DNA of 64,000 bases from an uncultured Parvularculaceae bacterium (GCA_913055785.1 CAJXLJ010000007.1:1-64000); one strand, 5' to 3'. Positions 41,499 through 51,542 are shown, counted from the first letter of the stretch. Program-made: numbers and translations. The notes: a model not told the origin generated them from the letters alone.

Positions 41499-41990
41499 GT
41501 GGAGAAAATCGCGTTCATCGATCTCGAAGCCTCCGGTCTCGGCCCGGCTTCCTGGCCGATCGAGGTCGGCTGGTGCTTTGAACGCGGCAAGCCCCAGGCG
41601 CATCTCATTCGGCCGGCTGAGGACTGGAAAGCAGAAGCCTGGGACAAGGGGGCTGAGGCCTTGCACGGCATTCCGATCGACAAGCTGAGAAAATCCGGGC
41701 GGACGCCGGAAGACGTTTGCGAGGGGCTGAATCGCGCGCTGGCGGGCGTCAGCGTCTATTCTGATGCGCCGGATTGGGACGGCTTCTGGCTTTATCGCCT
41801 CTATAAGGCGGCGGGCGTCAAACAGGTGTTCGCACTGAACGACTTTGGGGCGATTTTCGCGGGGGCGGCGCCGGCGGACAAGGAAGCGGCGATCGCCGAA
41901 GCGGCGCGCACGACGCCGCACCGTCATCGCGCTTGCGAGGATGTCCTGCATATGCGCGAAGTTTACAGGCTTTTAAAAAACCGCTGCTGA
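41499..41990 (+). CDS. DEDDh 3'-5' exonuclease-like protein
   Basis: A 163-residue RNase-H-fold exonuclease. It shows FIDLEASG (Asp8, Glu10), an Asp in the middle motif (SDAPDWDGFWL) and HRACED near the C-terminus, the DEDDh metal-binding set of DnaQ-type enzymes. The GTG at 41499 starts right before the first motif and has TGGGAG upstream; the ATG at 41475 lacks a site. The substrate (DNA or RNA) is unknown. Confidence 0.78.
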   Translation: MEKIAFIDLEASGLGPASWPIEVGWCFERGKPQAHLIRPAEDWKAEAWDKGAEALHGIPIDKLRKSGRTPEDVCEGLNRALAGVSVYSDAPDWDGFWLYRLYKAAGVKQVFALNDFGAIFAGAAPADKEAAIAEAARTTPHRHRACEDVLHMREVYRLLKNRC

Positions 41991-42060
41991 TGAGGTTTGA
42001 ACTTTCGCCGGGGCTTTGTCAGGAACGGCGCGCCTCTTATCTTGCGAAAGCCTTGTCGAC

Positions 42061-42927
42061 ATGACCGCCGAGCCAGACCCCATCCGATTTACTGTCAGCC
42101 TTGATGACGGCACTCTCGCCGGTCTCCGCTGGAAAAATGATCAGGCGCCGCCATTGCTGTTTTGTCATGCGACCGGTTTTTGCGCGTCGGCGTACAAACA
42201 AATGCTGTCGCGCCTCGCTGCGAATTTCGATGTTTACGCACTCGACATGCGCGGCCATGGCCGAACGACATTGCCGGCCGATGCGCGGTCATTGCGTTCC
42301 TGGCGGCTTTATGCGGCCGACATCGCCCGCTTTCTCGATCTCAAGAGCGAAAGCGGCTGGACACTGGCCGGGCATTCCATGGGCGGCGTTACAGCGACCC
42401 TGGCGGCGCAAAACCGAAAGGATGTGGCCGCCTTGCGTCTGATCGAGCCGGTCGTCATGCCGGCGCTTTATACGATGGCGGCCCATAGCCCGGTCTGGCC
42501 GCTGATCGCCGGGCGCTTGCCGATTGTGCGGCAGGCGGCCCGTCGCCGCAGCCGTTGGCCCGCCCGCGAGGACGCGCTCGCCGCCTATGGGCGCAAAGGC
42601 CTGTTTCGAGGCTGGGCTGAGGGCGTTCTGGCCGATTACCTTGAGGACGGCCTGACGAAAGACAACGAGGGCGTGCGTCTTTCCTGCGCGCCGCAATGGG
42701 AGGCTGCGACTTTCGCGGCTCAGGCGAACGATTTCTGGGGGGCGGTGCGGGGCGCGCCTGCGCCGGTCGCCGCGCTCGCCGCCGCCGATCCCGGATCGAC
42801 CTTTCCGCCTTACGCCCGGCGGCGGCTCGCCCGCGCCGGCTTTCGCATTGAAGAAGCGCCGGGCGTATCGCACCTCATTCCCATGGAACGTCCGGATATC
42901 GCGGCGCAATTCGTCGCAGAGGCGTGA
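42061..42927 (+). CDS. Alpha/beta hydrolase
   Basis: A 288-residue alpha/beta hydrolase. Oxyanion segment FCHATGFCASAYK, DMRGHGRT, nucleophile Ser106 in AGHSMGGV and a C-terminal His in GVSHLIPMERP are clear; the acid is probably in the AAADPGS segment. The family of CHATGF-containing hydrolases includes serine esterases and epoxide-hydrolase relatives; the substrate is unknown. The upstream in-frame extension from 42016 lacks a good start. Confidence 0.86.
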   Translation: MTAEPDPIRFTVSLDDGTLAGLRWKNDQAPPLLFCHATGFCASAYKQMLSRLAANFDVYALDMRGHGRTTLPADARSLRSWRLYAADIARFLDLKSESGWTLAGHSMGGVTATLAAQNRKDVAALRLIEPVVMPALYTMAAHSPVWPLIAGRLPIVRQAARRRSRWPAREDALAAYGRKGLFRGWAEGVLADYLEDGLTKDNEGVRLSCAPQWEAATFAAQANDFWGAVRGAPAPVAALAAADPGSTFPPYARRRLARAGFRIEEAPGVSHLIPMERPDIAAQFVAEA

Positions 42928-43067
42928 TCTAGGGGCAAAAAAACCCGGTTCCGCTAGAGAAAGCTTGGACCTCGTCGGGCTTTTTGCTAAGCGTGCCCGC
43001 GACTGGGCCCGGGCGGGCTGCCAGGCGCGGGGGCCGCGCCGCAAATTCGAGTAAAGAAAGGCCAATC

Positions 43068-43850
43068 ATGAGTGAGACTCAACCGCAGCTCACCGGAAAA
43101 ATGTTCCTGTTCAAAGAGCCGGAACTTCTGAGCGTCGAGCAGCATGGGAGCATTGGATTTAACCCTCCCGAGGAACGTTTCGGTTTCTGCAAAAAGATCC
43201 GCGGCTTCCCCATCAACGCCAATGAAGTTGCGCCGGCGATGAAGCATTATCCGGTGTTTGTCGTGAACTACGACATGCCGATGTTGCTTGCCGCAACAGG
43301 CGTGATCGATGACGAAAACCTGTTCGTCGACGAAAAGGGCGCTTGGGAGCCGAAGACATATGTTCCCGCTTATGTGCGTCGTTACCCGTTCGGCATTGCG
43401 TCAGATAGCGACAGCGACCGTTTCGCGATCGTCATCGACCGCGCCTTTGATGGGCTCGGCGAGGGTGGCGAGATTCCCTTGTTCGAAAATGGCGAACCTT
43501 CGGAAAATACAAAGAAGGCGATCGACTTCTGTCAGGGATATGAGCGCGATCGTTTCATGACGAAACAGTTTTGCGAAAAGCTGAAAGAACTTGAGCTGCT
43601 GGAAGGGCAGAAAGCGAACTTCACAGCTGAGGGATCGTCGGAAGAACATTCTTTTGCTGAGTATATTGGCGTGAGCGAACAAGCGGTCAAGAAATTGACC
43701 GGTGATCAGCTTGCAGAGCTTCGCGACAATGGCATGCTGCCGATCGTATACGCCATGCTGATGTCGCTTGGAAATTGGCCGCTGCTCCTGCAGCGCCGGG
43801 CGGAACGCCATAAACTCAATGGCGTCGATGTGCTGAACCCGATCTCTTGA
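43068..43850 (+). CDS. SapC family protein
   Basis: A 260-residue protein recognised by PELLSVEQHGSIGF, FVVNYDMPMLLAATG, AYVRRYPFGIA and NTKKAIDFCQGYERDRFMTKQFCEKLKELELL, characteristic of the SapC family found widely in proteobacteria. The name comes from a surface-layer context in Campylobacter, but the molecular function is not established. No signal peptide or membrane segment. AAGAAAGG precedes ATG 43068. A strong terminator follows. Confidence 0.87.
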   Translation: MSETQPQLTGKMFLFKEPELLSVEQHGSIGFNPPEERFGFCKKIRGFPINANEVAPAMKHYPVFVVNYDMPMLLAATGVIDDENLFVDEKGAWEPKTYVPAYVRRYPFGIASDSDSDRFAIVIDRAFDGLGEGGEIPLFENGEPSENTKKAIDFCQGYERDRFMTKQFCEKLKELELLEGQKANFTAEGSSEEHSFAEYIGVSEQAVKKLTGDQLAELRDNGMLPIVYAMLMSLGNWPLLLQRRAERHKLNGVDVLNPIS

Positions 43851-43872
43851 TCGAGTCGCCGCCGCTAAACAG

Positions 43873-43908
43873 AAGCCGGGAGCATCGCGCGTCCCGGCTT
43901 TCTTTTTT
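43873..43908 (+). terminator. Rho-independent terminator of the sapC gene
   Basis: AAGCCGGGA (43873-43881) pairs with TCCCGGCTT (43892-43900) and is followed by TCTTTTTT, 22 nt after the stop codon. Confidence 0.9.
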
Positions 43909-43987
43909 GCTCACATTCTCATGACTGGCGCAGTCTCGCGGCGGAAAGCCATTGGCGAGCGTTGCGCGTCCGGTTAATTAGGACTTC

Positions 43988-46081
43988 ATGATTTCTCGCA
44001 GTGTTTTTCGATGGCTGGTTATCGCGCCGCTCGTGTTGTCGGCCGCTTTTGCGGCTTATGCAGATGACGGGGCCGAGGACAGGATCGATACGGAATATAC
44101 GAGCACTGAAATCATCAGCGAAACGAGTGGTTTTGCGCCGGGCGAGACGGTGTGGTTTGCCGTTCGCCAGACTGTCCTTCCTCGCTGGCATGTTTTCTGG
44201 ACCAATCCCGGCGACGCCGGACTGCCGATGGAGCTGACCTGGGCGTTGCCGGACGGATTTGAAGCTGGAGAGCTGCGCCGCCCCGCACCCGAATTCATAC
44301 CGGTTGGTCCGCTCGCCAGTTACGCTCACACTGGCGCGCCGGTGTTTCTTGTGCCGGTGACGGCGCCGTCCGATGTGCGGCCCGGCGATGTCGTCGAGGT
44401 TGACGTCGCCGCCTTCTGGCAAGTTTGCGAAGACATTTGCGTACCGGAAGAGGCGCGGTTTGAGTTCTCAATGCCGGTATTGGCGGCCGCCGAACCGCGC
44501 ATGGAAAGACAAGCGCTTTTTGCGCAGGCGCGGGACGGATTGCCGAAAGCATATGCAGGTTCCGCCCATCTCAAGCGTGTGGGGGAAAACTACCTGATCA
44601 CTCTCGAGGGCTGGGCTGAGAAGAACATTCGGCACGCGTTTTTCTTTTCAGCGCTCGAAGGCTTCACCGCGCCGGCGGCGGCGCAAAAAACGAAGCTTGC
44701 GCGCGACACGCTTCAGGTGCGGGTTAAGCCGGGCTGGGTCGCCTCCCTTGAAGACGGGACCGTCACCGGCGTTCTCACTTATGAAACCGCCGCCGGTGAA
44801 AAAAAGGCTTACGCCATAACGGCGGCTGTCGAGGGATCGCTGGCGCCCTCTGCTGCGTTACCTGGCGCAAATAACGCCGGCATTCTGCTGCTTTTTGCAT
44901 TTCTCGGCGGACTTGTTCTCAACGCCATGCCATGCGTTTTTCCAATCATCTTCGTCAAAGCCGCAACATTCATGCAATCGGCGCATGAGGACCGGGCGGT
45001 GATGCGCGCGCATGGTGGTTTTTACACGCTTGGCGTGCTTGCAACTTTCGCCGTGATGGGCGGCGCGCTGCTGGCGCTGCGGGCCGGCGGAGAGCAGCTC
45101 GGCTGGGGCTTTCATTTGCAGTCGCCCTGGGTGACGGCGCTTTCCGCCTATGCGCTGTTGCTGGTGGGGCTCAATCTTGCGGGTCTTTATACGGTTGGCG
45201 AAAATCTGGCCGGCGCCGGGGACCGCCTGACCAAGGCGGGCGGCGCTGCGGGCGCCTTTTTTACCGGTGCGCTTGCGGTGGTGGTCGCCGCGCCGTGCAT
45301 CGGTCCTCTTCTGAGCGCGCCTATGGGGGCGGCGCTGGCGCAGCCGCCGTTTATCGGTATGCTGATCTTCCTGGCCATGGGGTTTGGCCTCGCCGCGCCT
45401 TACCTCGCCCTGACTTTTGTGCCGCGCCTCGGGCGGCTCCTGCCGAAGCCGGGTCCGTGGATGGCGGTGTTCAAACAGGCGCTGGCCTTTCCTGTATTCG
45501 CCGCCGCCGCCTATTTTCTCTGGGTCTTTATTCGCCAGACCGACGGCGTTTCCGTCGCCGCCATACTGGCGGGCGCGGTTTTGCTTTCCTTCTCCGCGTG
45601 GGCCTTTGAAAACAGCAAGGGCGATGGTCGACGCTCGCTCGCCTTGCGTATTATCTCTGCGCTGGCGGCTGTTCTCGCCCTGGCGCCCCTTACTCGGATC
45701 GAGGCGCGGGCGGCGTCTCCGGAGGGCAGGGCGTATGGATCGCTCTTGACCGAACCTTATGATCCTGCCGCCCTCGCAGCTTACCGCGCGGCGGGGACGC
45801 CGGTGTTTGTCGATTTCACGGCGGACTGGTGCGTAACCTGCCAGTTCAACAAATTAACCGTCCTCAATGCGCCGTCAGTCGCCAAGGCTTTCCGCAAGAG
45901 CGGGACCGTTCTGATGGTTGCAGACTGGACAGTGCGCGATCCTGAGATCACGGCGGCGTTGCGCGCCTTCGGTGCGAGCGGGGTGCCGCTTTATGTCTTT
46001 TATCCGCCGGAAGGCGATGCGGTGATCCTGCCGCAGATGCTTTCGCAGAAAGCGGTTACTCGTGCTCTCGGCGCGCGTTGA
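43988..46081 (+). CDS. Protein-disulfide reductase DsbD family (ScsB-like)
   Basis: A 697-residue thiol transporter that carries electrons from cytoplasmic thioredoxin to the periplasm. A signal peptide is followed by an N-terminal DsbC-like domain with Cys147/Cys151 (VCEDIC). The polytopic DsbD transmembrane domain has Cys316 (NAMPCVFP) and Cys437 (APCIGP), and the C-terminal thioredoxin domain has the Cys615-x-x-Cys618 pair (DWCVTC). All three cysteine pairs are intact. The N-terminal region resembles ScsB/alphaproteobacterial forms more than E. coli DsbD. Targets may include c-type cytochrome maturation or metal-stress proteins. Confidence 0.93.
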   Translation: MISRSVFRWLVIAPLVLSAAFAAYADDGAEDRIDTEYTSTEIISETSGFAPGETVWFAVRQTVLPRWHVFWTNPGDAGLPMELTWALPDGFEAGELRRPAPEFIPVGPLASYAHTGAPVFLVPVTAPSDVRPGDVVEVDVAAFWQVCEDICVPEEARFEFSMPVLAAAEPRMERQALFAQARDGLPKAYAGSAHLKRVGENYLITLEGWAEKNIRHAFFFSALEGFTAPAAAQKTKLARDTLQVRVKPGWVASLEDGTVTGVLTYETAAGEKKAYAITAAVEGSLAPSAALPGANNAGILLLFAFLGGLVLNAMPCVFPIIFVKAATFMQSAHEDRAVMRAHGGFYTLGVLATFAVMGGALLALRAGGEQLGWGFHLQSPWVTALSAYALLLVGLNLAGLYTVGENLAGAGDRLTKAGGAAGAFFTGALAVVVAAPCIGPLLSAPMGAALAQPPFIGMLIFLAMGFGLAAPYLALTFVPRLGRLLPKPGPWMAVFKQALAFPVFAAAAYFLWVFIRQTDGVSVAAILAGAVLLSFSAWAFENSKGDGRRSLALRIISALAAVLALAPLTRIEARAASPEGRAYGSLLTEPYDPAALAAYRAAGTPVFVDFTADWCVTCQFNKLTVLNAPSVAKAFRKSGTVLMVADWTVRDPEITAALRAFGASGVPLYVFYPPEGDAVILPQMLSQKAVTRALGAR

Positions 46082-46087
46082 GCGGAT

Positions 46088-46261
46088 TTAGTGGAGGTCG
46101 GAGGTGTTGGCGGGCGCCATGACGACCTGCGCCGCCGTCGCTTCGGTCACATGCTGGTGTTCCAGCGCTTTCGCGCCGAAAATGATCGATACCGCGGCGA
46201 TGGCGGCAAGGCTTGTGAGGGCGCGGGCGGTGAGATTTTCAGCGATAATGGGCGTTTTCAT
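46088..46261 (-). CDS. Small single-helix hypothetical protein
   Basis: A 57-residue ORF. It begins MKTPIIAENLTARALTSLAAIAA and has one hydrophobic stretch (ALTSLAAIAAVSIIFGA) followed by a short polar tail ending in ANTSDLH. It fills the gap between dsbD and the divergent pgi almost exactly (its stop is 6 nt from dsbD), which supports coding. The ribosome-binding site is weak (AGAAGA). No family recognised. Confidence 0.55.
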   Translation of the reverse strand: MKTPIIAENLTARALTSLAAIAAVSIIFGAKALEHQHVTEATAAQVVMAPANTSDLH

Positions 46262-46348
46262 GCAGGTCTTCTAGCCGGACATCGTTAAAACGCGTTGAGG
46301 AAGTCTGTTAAAATTCCTATCAAGTCCCCGGCGGCGGAAAGGGTCCTT

Positions 46349-48037
46349 ATGAGCGAAATTGCGTCGAGCCAGGAATGGAAAGCGCTTGAAGAAAGCGCCG
46401 CCGAACTCGAAGGCGTTTCCGTGCGGTCGCTTTTTGACGAAGATCCGGCGCGGTTCGGGCGTTACTCGATCGAGGCGGCGGGGCTGTTTCTTGATTTCTC
46501 CAAGAACAAGATCACCGATGACGTGCTCGCCCGCCTTCTTGCGCTGTCGAAAAAGGCTGACGTCGAAGGCGCCCGCAAGCGCATGTTCGCCGGAGAGCCG
46601 GTCAATGTCACGGAGGCTCGTGCGGTGCTGCATCCTGCGCTGCGCGACTTCGCGGCCCGCACCTATCATGTGGGCGGGGAAGACGTTTCGCGGCTGGTGC
46701 GCGCCGAGCGGGATGCGCTGGCGGCGTTTTGCGCAAGTGTTCATTCGGGCGAGTGCCGGGGCTACTCAGGCAAGCCGCTCGACACCATCGTCAATATTGG
46801 CATCGGGGGCTCAGATCTCGGTCCGCAAATGGTTGTCGAAGCGTTAAGGCCTTACTGGATCGACGGGCGTCACGCTTATTTCGTTTCCAATATCGATGGT
46901 CAGCACCTCGCCGATACGCTTGAAAAACTCGATCCCGAACGCACGCTTTTCATCATCGCGTCGAAAACCTTCACGACTGATGAGACGCTTACCAATGCGA
47001 TGAGCGCCAAGTCCTGGTTTCTGGCGAATGGCGGAAGCGAGGCCGCCATCGCAAAGCACTTCGTGGCGCTCTCGACAAATGAGCGCGCCGTTACGGCATT
47101 CGGCATCGATCCCAGGAACATGTTTCGCTTCTGGGACTGGGTCGGCGGGCGCTATTCCTTGTGGTCGTCTATCGGCCTTTCGATTGCGCTGCAGACAGGT
47201 TTCGATCATTTCGAAAGGCTGCTCCGCGGCGCTCACGCGATGGATGAACATTTCCGCGCCGCGCCTTTGCGGGAAAATATGCCCGTCATGCTGGCGCTCA
47301 CAGGCGTCTGGAACCGTAATTTTCTGGGCGCCGCGGCTCATGCGATTTTACCCTATGATCAGCATCTTCATCGCCTGCCTGCCTATCTCCAGCAGGCCGA
47401 CATGGAATCGAACGGCAAGCGCACGGGGGTCGACGGCGCGCCGGTTGGCGCCGCAACCGGACCGGTCATCTTCGGCGAGCCCGGGACGAACGGTCAGCAT
47501 GCGTTTTACCAACTCCTTCATCAGGGAACCGATCTCATTTCCGCGGATTTCATCGCCCCGGCGGTGAGCCAGTCGGAAATGGCGCCGCACCACGAAAAGC
47601 TGCTGGCGAATTTTCTCGCCCAGACCGAAGCGTTGATGCGTGGCCGTACGGAAAAGGAGGCGAGCGACGAACTCGCCCGCGAAGGCCGCCCGGAAGCCGA
47701 GATCAGCCGCCTCGCGCCGCACAAGGTTTTTCCAGGCGACCGGCCGAGCAATTCCATTCTCATGGAGAAATTGACGCCGGAAACCCTCGGCGCGCTGATC
47801 GCGCTTTATGAACACAAGATTTTCTGTCAGGGCGTAATCTGGGGAATCAATTCATTCGACCAATGGGGCGTCGAACTCGGCAAGGCGCTGGCGAAATCGA
47901 TCCTGCCGGAGCTGGCGTCGCTCGGCGAAGAGAAACCGCCGGCGACAGCACATGACGCCTCGACCAACGGGCTGATCAATCGCATCAACGCGGCCCGTTC
48001 GGGCGCGGCAGGCAAACACTCAGCCGGGAGGAAATGA
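46349..48037 (+). CDS. pgi: Glucose-6-phosphate isomerase
   Basis: A 562-residue phosphoglucose isomerase interconverting glucose-6-P and fructose-6-P. Sugar-phosphate-binding and active-site segments are [42 protein letters not shown], the [17 protein letters not shown] region (catalytic Glu/His) and [19 protein letters not shown]. Signature density leaves no doubt. ATG 46349 follows AAAGGG. Overlaps the next gene by 4 nt. Confidence 0.96.
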   Translation: MSEIASSQEWKALEESAAELEGVSVRSLFDEDPARFGRYSIEAAGLFLDFSKNKITDDVLARLLALSKKADVEGARKRMFAGEPVNVTEARAVLHPALRDFAARTYHVGGEDVSRLVRAERDALAAFCASVHSGECRGYSGKPLDTIVNIGIGGSDLGPQMVVEALRPYWIDGRHAYFVSNIDGQHLADTLEKLDPERTLFIIASKTFTTDETLTNAMSAKSWFLANGGSEAAIAKHFVALSTNERAVTAFGIDPRNMFRFWDWVGGRYSLWSSIGLSIALQTGFDHFERLLRGAHAMDEHFRAAPLRENMPVMLALTGVWNRNFLGAAAHAILPYDQHLHRLPAYLQQADMESNGKRTGVDGAPVGAATGPVIFGEPGTNGQHAFYQLLHQGTDLISADFIAPAVSQSEMAPHHEKLLANFLAQTEALMRGRTEKEASDELAREGRPEAEISRLAPHKVFPGDRPSNSILMEKLTPETLGALIALYEHKIFCQGVIWGINSFDQWGVELGKALAKSILPELASLGEEKPPATAHDASTNGLINRINAARSGAAGKHSAGRK

Positions 48038-48630
48038 TGAGAGCTGCTGTTGTGGGCGCTTTGTGCGCCGCCGCGATATTGCTTCTCGCGCCGGCCCGCG
48101 CTGAGGATGCGCTCTATGCGAAGATTGAGACAACGATGGGAGACATCGTCGTCGAGCTTTATCCTGACAAGGCGCCGGAGAGCGTCGCCAATTTTCTCGA
48201 ATATGCGCGGTCAGGACAATATGATCGTACGCTGATCCATCGGGTGGTGACCGGACGCATTATCCAGGGCGGCGGCTATTCTCCCTATTTTACGGAGCGC
48301 GTGTTGCGCGATCCGATCCCTTATGAGGGCGGTAACGGGCTTGTGAACAAACGCGGCGCTATCGCTATGGCGCGCGGCGACGATCCCGACGGCGCACAGG
48401 CGCAATGGTTCATCAACCTCGCTGACAACGAGGATCTCGATCATCGTCAGGGGGCGTATGGCCCGATATACGGATATGCCGTGTTTGGTCAGGTTATTGA
48501 CGGCATGGCGGCTGTCGACGCCATCGGCTCGGTGGCTACGGGGCCCGGCGGACAGTTTGACGCTGAAGTTCCTCTCGAACCCGTGATCATCATGCGGATT
48601 GACCCGATTTCCTGGCCGCAGTCAGACTAG
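48034..48630 (+). CDS. Periplasmic peptidyl-prolyl cis-trans isomerase (cyclophilin)
   Basis: A 198-residue exported cyclophilin. Signal peptide ending near APARA|ED, then [53 protein letters not shown] and [14 protein letters not shown], which make up the PPIase core. It accelerates proline isomerisation in exported proteins. It is translationally coupled to pgi (4-nt overlap); GGGAGGAA lies just upstream. ATG 48037 is an alternative start. Confidence 0.9.
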   Translation: MMRAAVVGALCAAAILLLAPARAEDALYAKIETTMGDIVVELYPDKAPESVANFLEYARSGQYDRTLIHRVVTGRIIQGGGYSPYFTERVLRDPIPYEGGNGLVNKRGAIAMARGDDPDGAQAQWFINLADNEDLDHRQGAYGPIYGYAVFGQVIDGMAAVDAIGSVATGPGGQFDAEVPLEPVIIMRIDPISWPQSD

Positions 48631-48678
48631 AAAAAACTGGAAAAAAGTTCTAGGAAGCGAAAAAAGAGGGGCGTTCGC

Positions 48679-49437
48679 ATGTCAGTAAGAATTACACTCG
48701 CTTTAGCTGCGTTTTTTGCATTGTTTTCGCCGGCCTTCGCTCAGGAAAGCGACGGGCCGCAAACAGGGCAGTACACGGAAATACGAACTGTCGCGTCGGT
48801 TATCGGCGAAACGCAAGCTGCGGCTTTCGGCGAAGCCATCAAGGCTGATCATGATATCGAGTTCGATGTTTACGTGCCGCCGTCCTATGACCCGTCAGCG
48901 CCCGCCGGGATATTCGTCTTTATCAGCCCGTCGGTAATGGGTGAGATTCCCGACGACTGGAAAGTCGTCATGGATAACCGGAACCTCATTTGGGTGAGCG
49001 TCAACAAGTCCGGCAACAAGGTTCCCGCACTCCGCCGTATGGCTGAGGCCGCGATCTCGCCAAGTTTTATCGCACAAAAATACCGGGTCGACCCGACCAG
49101 AATATATGTATCGGGCTTTTCCGGCGGCGGCCGCGTAGCCAGCCAAGTGGCCACGGTTTACCCCGACCTTTTCAATGGCGCCCTGTTTATGTGCGGGGTT
49201 GATCCGTGGGAGCCCAATCCGCCAGCGATGATCGACACAATCAAGAACAACCGCTTTGTCTTTTTGACCGGGTCGGAAGACTTCAACAGGCGTATGACGC
49301 TTAAAGCGTATGGCCTGTACAAAGACGCGGGCGTTGAACAAATCAAGCTGATGGTGGTAACGGCGATGCGTCACCGGCCGCCTGGAACGAGCAAATTCGA
49401 AGAAGCGGTCGAATTTCTGGATGGCGTCGCCGAGTAA
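48679..49437 (+). CDS. Secreted alpha/beta-hydrolase-fold protein (esterase/depolymerase-like)
   Basis: A 252-residue exported protein; signal peptide MSVRITLALAAFFALFSPAFA. It reads as a PHB-depolymerase/feruloyl-esterase-like fold: DVYVPPSYDPSAPAGIFVFIS, nucleophile Ser in GFSGGGRVAS, acid in TGSEDFNRR and a late His in MRHRPPG. The substrate is unknown and I do not recognise a named family. GAAGCGAAAAAAGAGGGG precedes the start. Confidence 0.7.
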   Translation: MSVRITLALAAFFALFSPAFAQESDGPQTGQYTEIRTVASVIGETQAAAFGEAIKADHDIEFDVYVPPSYDPSAPAGIFVFISPSVMGEIPDDWKVVMDNRNLIWVSVNKSGNKVPALRRMAEAAISPSFIAQKYRVDPTRIYVSGFSGGGRVASQVATVYPDLFNGALFMCGVDPWEPNPPAMIDTIKNNRFVFLTGSEDFNRRMTLKAYGLYKDAGVEQIKLMVVTAMRHRPPGTSKFEEAVEFLDGVAE

Positions 49438-49455
49438 CCGTTAGGTTGAGCGCGC

Positions 49456-49932
49456 TTAGGGGGCGTTCTTTTTCATCGCCTCCAGCGCCATCCTGTCGAT
49501 TTCAAATTCCTGCTGAATGGTGATGGTCTCTCCAGCAAGCAGGGCGCCTGTCTCGTTTTCGCCAAGCGCGCGGGAGAAGATCGTCCGCTCCCCCGGATCG
49601 AGCGTGTCGATGATCTCTCCGGTCAATGCGATTTCAAGGGTTGCGAGAAAACGAGGCGCCGGCTCGCCGTCGCTGTCGGTGAGCGCGAGCACAAAAGCGA
49701 CCTCGTTGTCTCCTTCACGCACGAACTGGTTGAGCGGGATTGAAGCGGTCATGGCCCCGCTGTCGCTCGAGGCGAAGTCGTTGTGCTTGCCATTAATCGA
49801 GGTTTGAACGCTGACGTCGGTCGTCGACACCGAGAGCGTCAGATACATATCCCGCGGGACTGGGCCTCCCTGGACGCCGCATCCGAGAAGGCTCAGGAAC
49901 GATCCGGCAAGGAACCATCTGGGTACAGGCAT
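49456..49932 (-). CDS. Putative lipoprotein of unknown function
   Basis: A 158-residue protein with a lipoprotein signal (FLAGSFLSLLGC, Cys18). The body is rich in beta-forming stretches (MYLTLSVSTTDVSVQTSINGKHNDF, NEVAFVLALTDSDGE) and ends in a short charged helix. ATG 49932 has GGGAG seven nt upstream; a 20-codon in-frame extension upstream is less likely. No family recognised. Confidence 0.65.
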   Translation of the reverse strand: MPVPRWFLAGSFLSLLGCGVQGGPVPRDMYLTLSVSTTDVSVQTSINGKHNDFASSDSGAMTASIPLNQFVREGDNEVAFVLALTDSDGEPAPRFLATLEIALTGEIIDTLDPGERTIFSRALGENETGALLAGETITIQQEFEIDRMALEAMKKNAP

Positions 49933-50064
49933 GGCGATCTCCCTTCGCGCGCTTGCGCCTTGCATTGAACGCCGCGTTTCACGCCGGGTCAATCTTGGGG
50001 CGGCGGCTTTGGTTGCGGCGGACCGGGGCTTGCGCTATCCCGCGCACCTTGAAGGACGAGTCTG

Positions 50065-51540
50065 ATGGCTAAAAAACAAAAGACATTCCGGCCCAAAGCG
50101 CGGGTCCCGAGGGGCTTTCGCGACCGTCTCGGCGCGGAAATCGCCGCCGAGCGCGAGATGCTGGCGCGCATCAGCGCCGTCTATGAGGCCTATGGATTCG
50201 ATCCGCTGGAGACCCCGGCCTTTGAATACACAGACGCGCTCGGCAAATTCCTGCCGGATGTCGACCGGCCGAACGCCGGCGTTTTCTCGCTGCAGGACGA
50301 TGACGAGCAATGGATGAGCCTGCGCTATGATTTGACAGCGCCGCTCGCCCGCTTCGTCGCGGAGAATTTCGACGCGCTGCCCAAACCGTTCCGGCGCTAT
50401 CAGGTGGGGCCCGTCTGGCGCAACGAAAAGCCCGGACCGGGCCGTTACCGTCAGTTCACCCAATGCGACGCCGATACAGTCGGCGCGCCCGCGCCTTACG
50501 CCGATGCGGAGATGTGCGCGCTGTTTGCGGAAGTGATCGAGGCGGCGGGGATCGCCCGCGGCGATTTTGTCATCCGGGTTAGTAACCGGAAGATCGTCGA
50601 CGGATTATTCGAGAAGATCGGTCTTGCGGGCGAAGCGGATGCGGAAACGCGTCTCACCGTGATGCGCTCCATGGACAAGTTCGACAAGTTCGGCGCCGAG
50701 GGCGTGGGGCTGCTGCTCGGGCCCGGCCGCAAGGATGAGTCCGGCGACTTTACAGACGGCGCGGGGCTCGACGACGCCAAGATCGCGGCGGTGATTTCGT
50801 TTCTGCAGTCGGGCGCGGGCGAGGGCGATTCCCTTGAAAAGATGAGCGCGCTGCTCGGCGAAACAAAAACCGGCGGCGAGGGGCTCGCCGAACTCGCCGG
50901 CATCAAGGCGTCGATTCCGGACTTCGATCAGCGCCCGATTGTCTTCGACTGTTCGATCATTCGCGGCCTTGAATATTACACCGGCCCCGTCTTCGAGGCC
51001 GACCTCGCCTTTGCGACAGAAGACGAAAAGGGCAGGCCGGTGCAGATCGGCTCAGTCGGCGGCGGCGGGCGTTATGACGGGCTGGTCAAACGCTTCAAGG
51101 GCGTCGAGGTTCCGGCCGTCGGCATATCGGTCGGCGTTTCGCGGTTGCTGGCGGCGCTGGCGCTGCAGCAGAAAACCGGCGCCGGTATGCAGGGGCCGGT
51201 TATCGTGCTGGCGCTCGAGAAGGACCAGATGGCGTCCTACCAGCAAATGGCGACGGACCTTCGCAATGCGGGCCTGCGCGCAGAGGTCTATCTCGGCGGC
51301 TCGAATTTCGGGAAGCAGCTCAAATACGCCGACAAGCGCGCCGCGCCGGTCGCCGTCATTCAAGGCGAGGACGAGCGCCTCAAGAACGAGGTGACGATCA
51401 AGGATCTCATTCTCGGCGCGGAGCTGTCGAAAGACATCGAAGACAACAAGGAATGGCGCGAGGAACAGCCCGCGCAGTTCACCGTGCAGCGAAGCGAGTT
51501 CGTCGACGCGGTGAAGAAGACGCTGGCAAGGCGGCGATAG
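50065..51540 (+). CDS. hisS: Histidyl-tRNA synthetase
   Basis: A 491-residue class II aminoacyl-tRNA synthetase. Motif 1 lies near residues 45-70, motif 2 is RRYQVGPVWRNEKPGPGRYRQFTQCDADTVG, the histidine-binding segments are IIRGLEYYTG and the GGGGRYDGL loop, and motif 3 is AVGISVGVSRLLAAL. The C-terminal anticodon domain follows from ~395. The GPGRYRQF motif-2 loop is the alphaproteobacterial type, from a group whose tRNAHis recognition differs from the usual G-1 rule. An insertion around 190-285 is also typical of the long form. Confidence 0.95.
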   Translation: MAKKQKTFRPKARVPRGFRDRLGAEIAAEREMLARISAVYEAYGFDPLETPAFEYTDALGKFLPDVDRPNAGVFSLQDDDEQWMSLRYDLTAPLARFVAENFDALPKPFRRYQVGPVWRNEKPGPGRYRQFTQCDADTVGAPAPYADAEMCALFAEVIEAAGIARGDFVIRVSNRKIVDGLFEKIGLAGEADAETRLTVMRSMDKFDKFGAEGVGLLLGPGRKDESGDFTDGAGLDDAKIAAVISFLQSGAGEGDSLEKMSALLGETKTGGEGLAELAGIKASIPDFDQRPIVFDCSIIRGLEYYTGPVFEADLAFATEDEKGRPVQIGSVGGGGRYDGLVKRFKGVEVPAVGISVGVSRLLAALALQQKTGAGMQGPVIVLALEKDQMASYQQMATDLRNAGLRAEVYLGGSNFGKQLKYADKRAAPVAVIQGEDERLKNEVTIKDLILGAELSKDIEDNKEWREEQPAQFTVQRSEFVDAVKKTLARRR

Positions 51541-51542
51541 GT

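Noticed and set aside
48627-48653. CTAGAA / TTCTAG inverted repeat at the end of the cyclophilin gene
   Set aside because: Short 6-bp arms in an A-rich stretch with no GC stem; too weak to call a terminator or operator.
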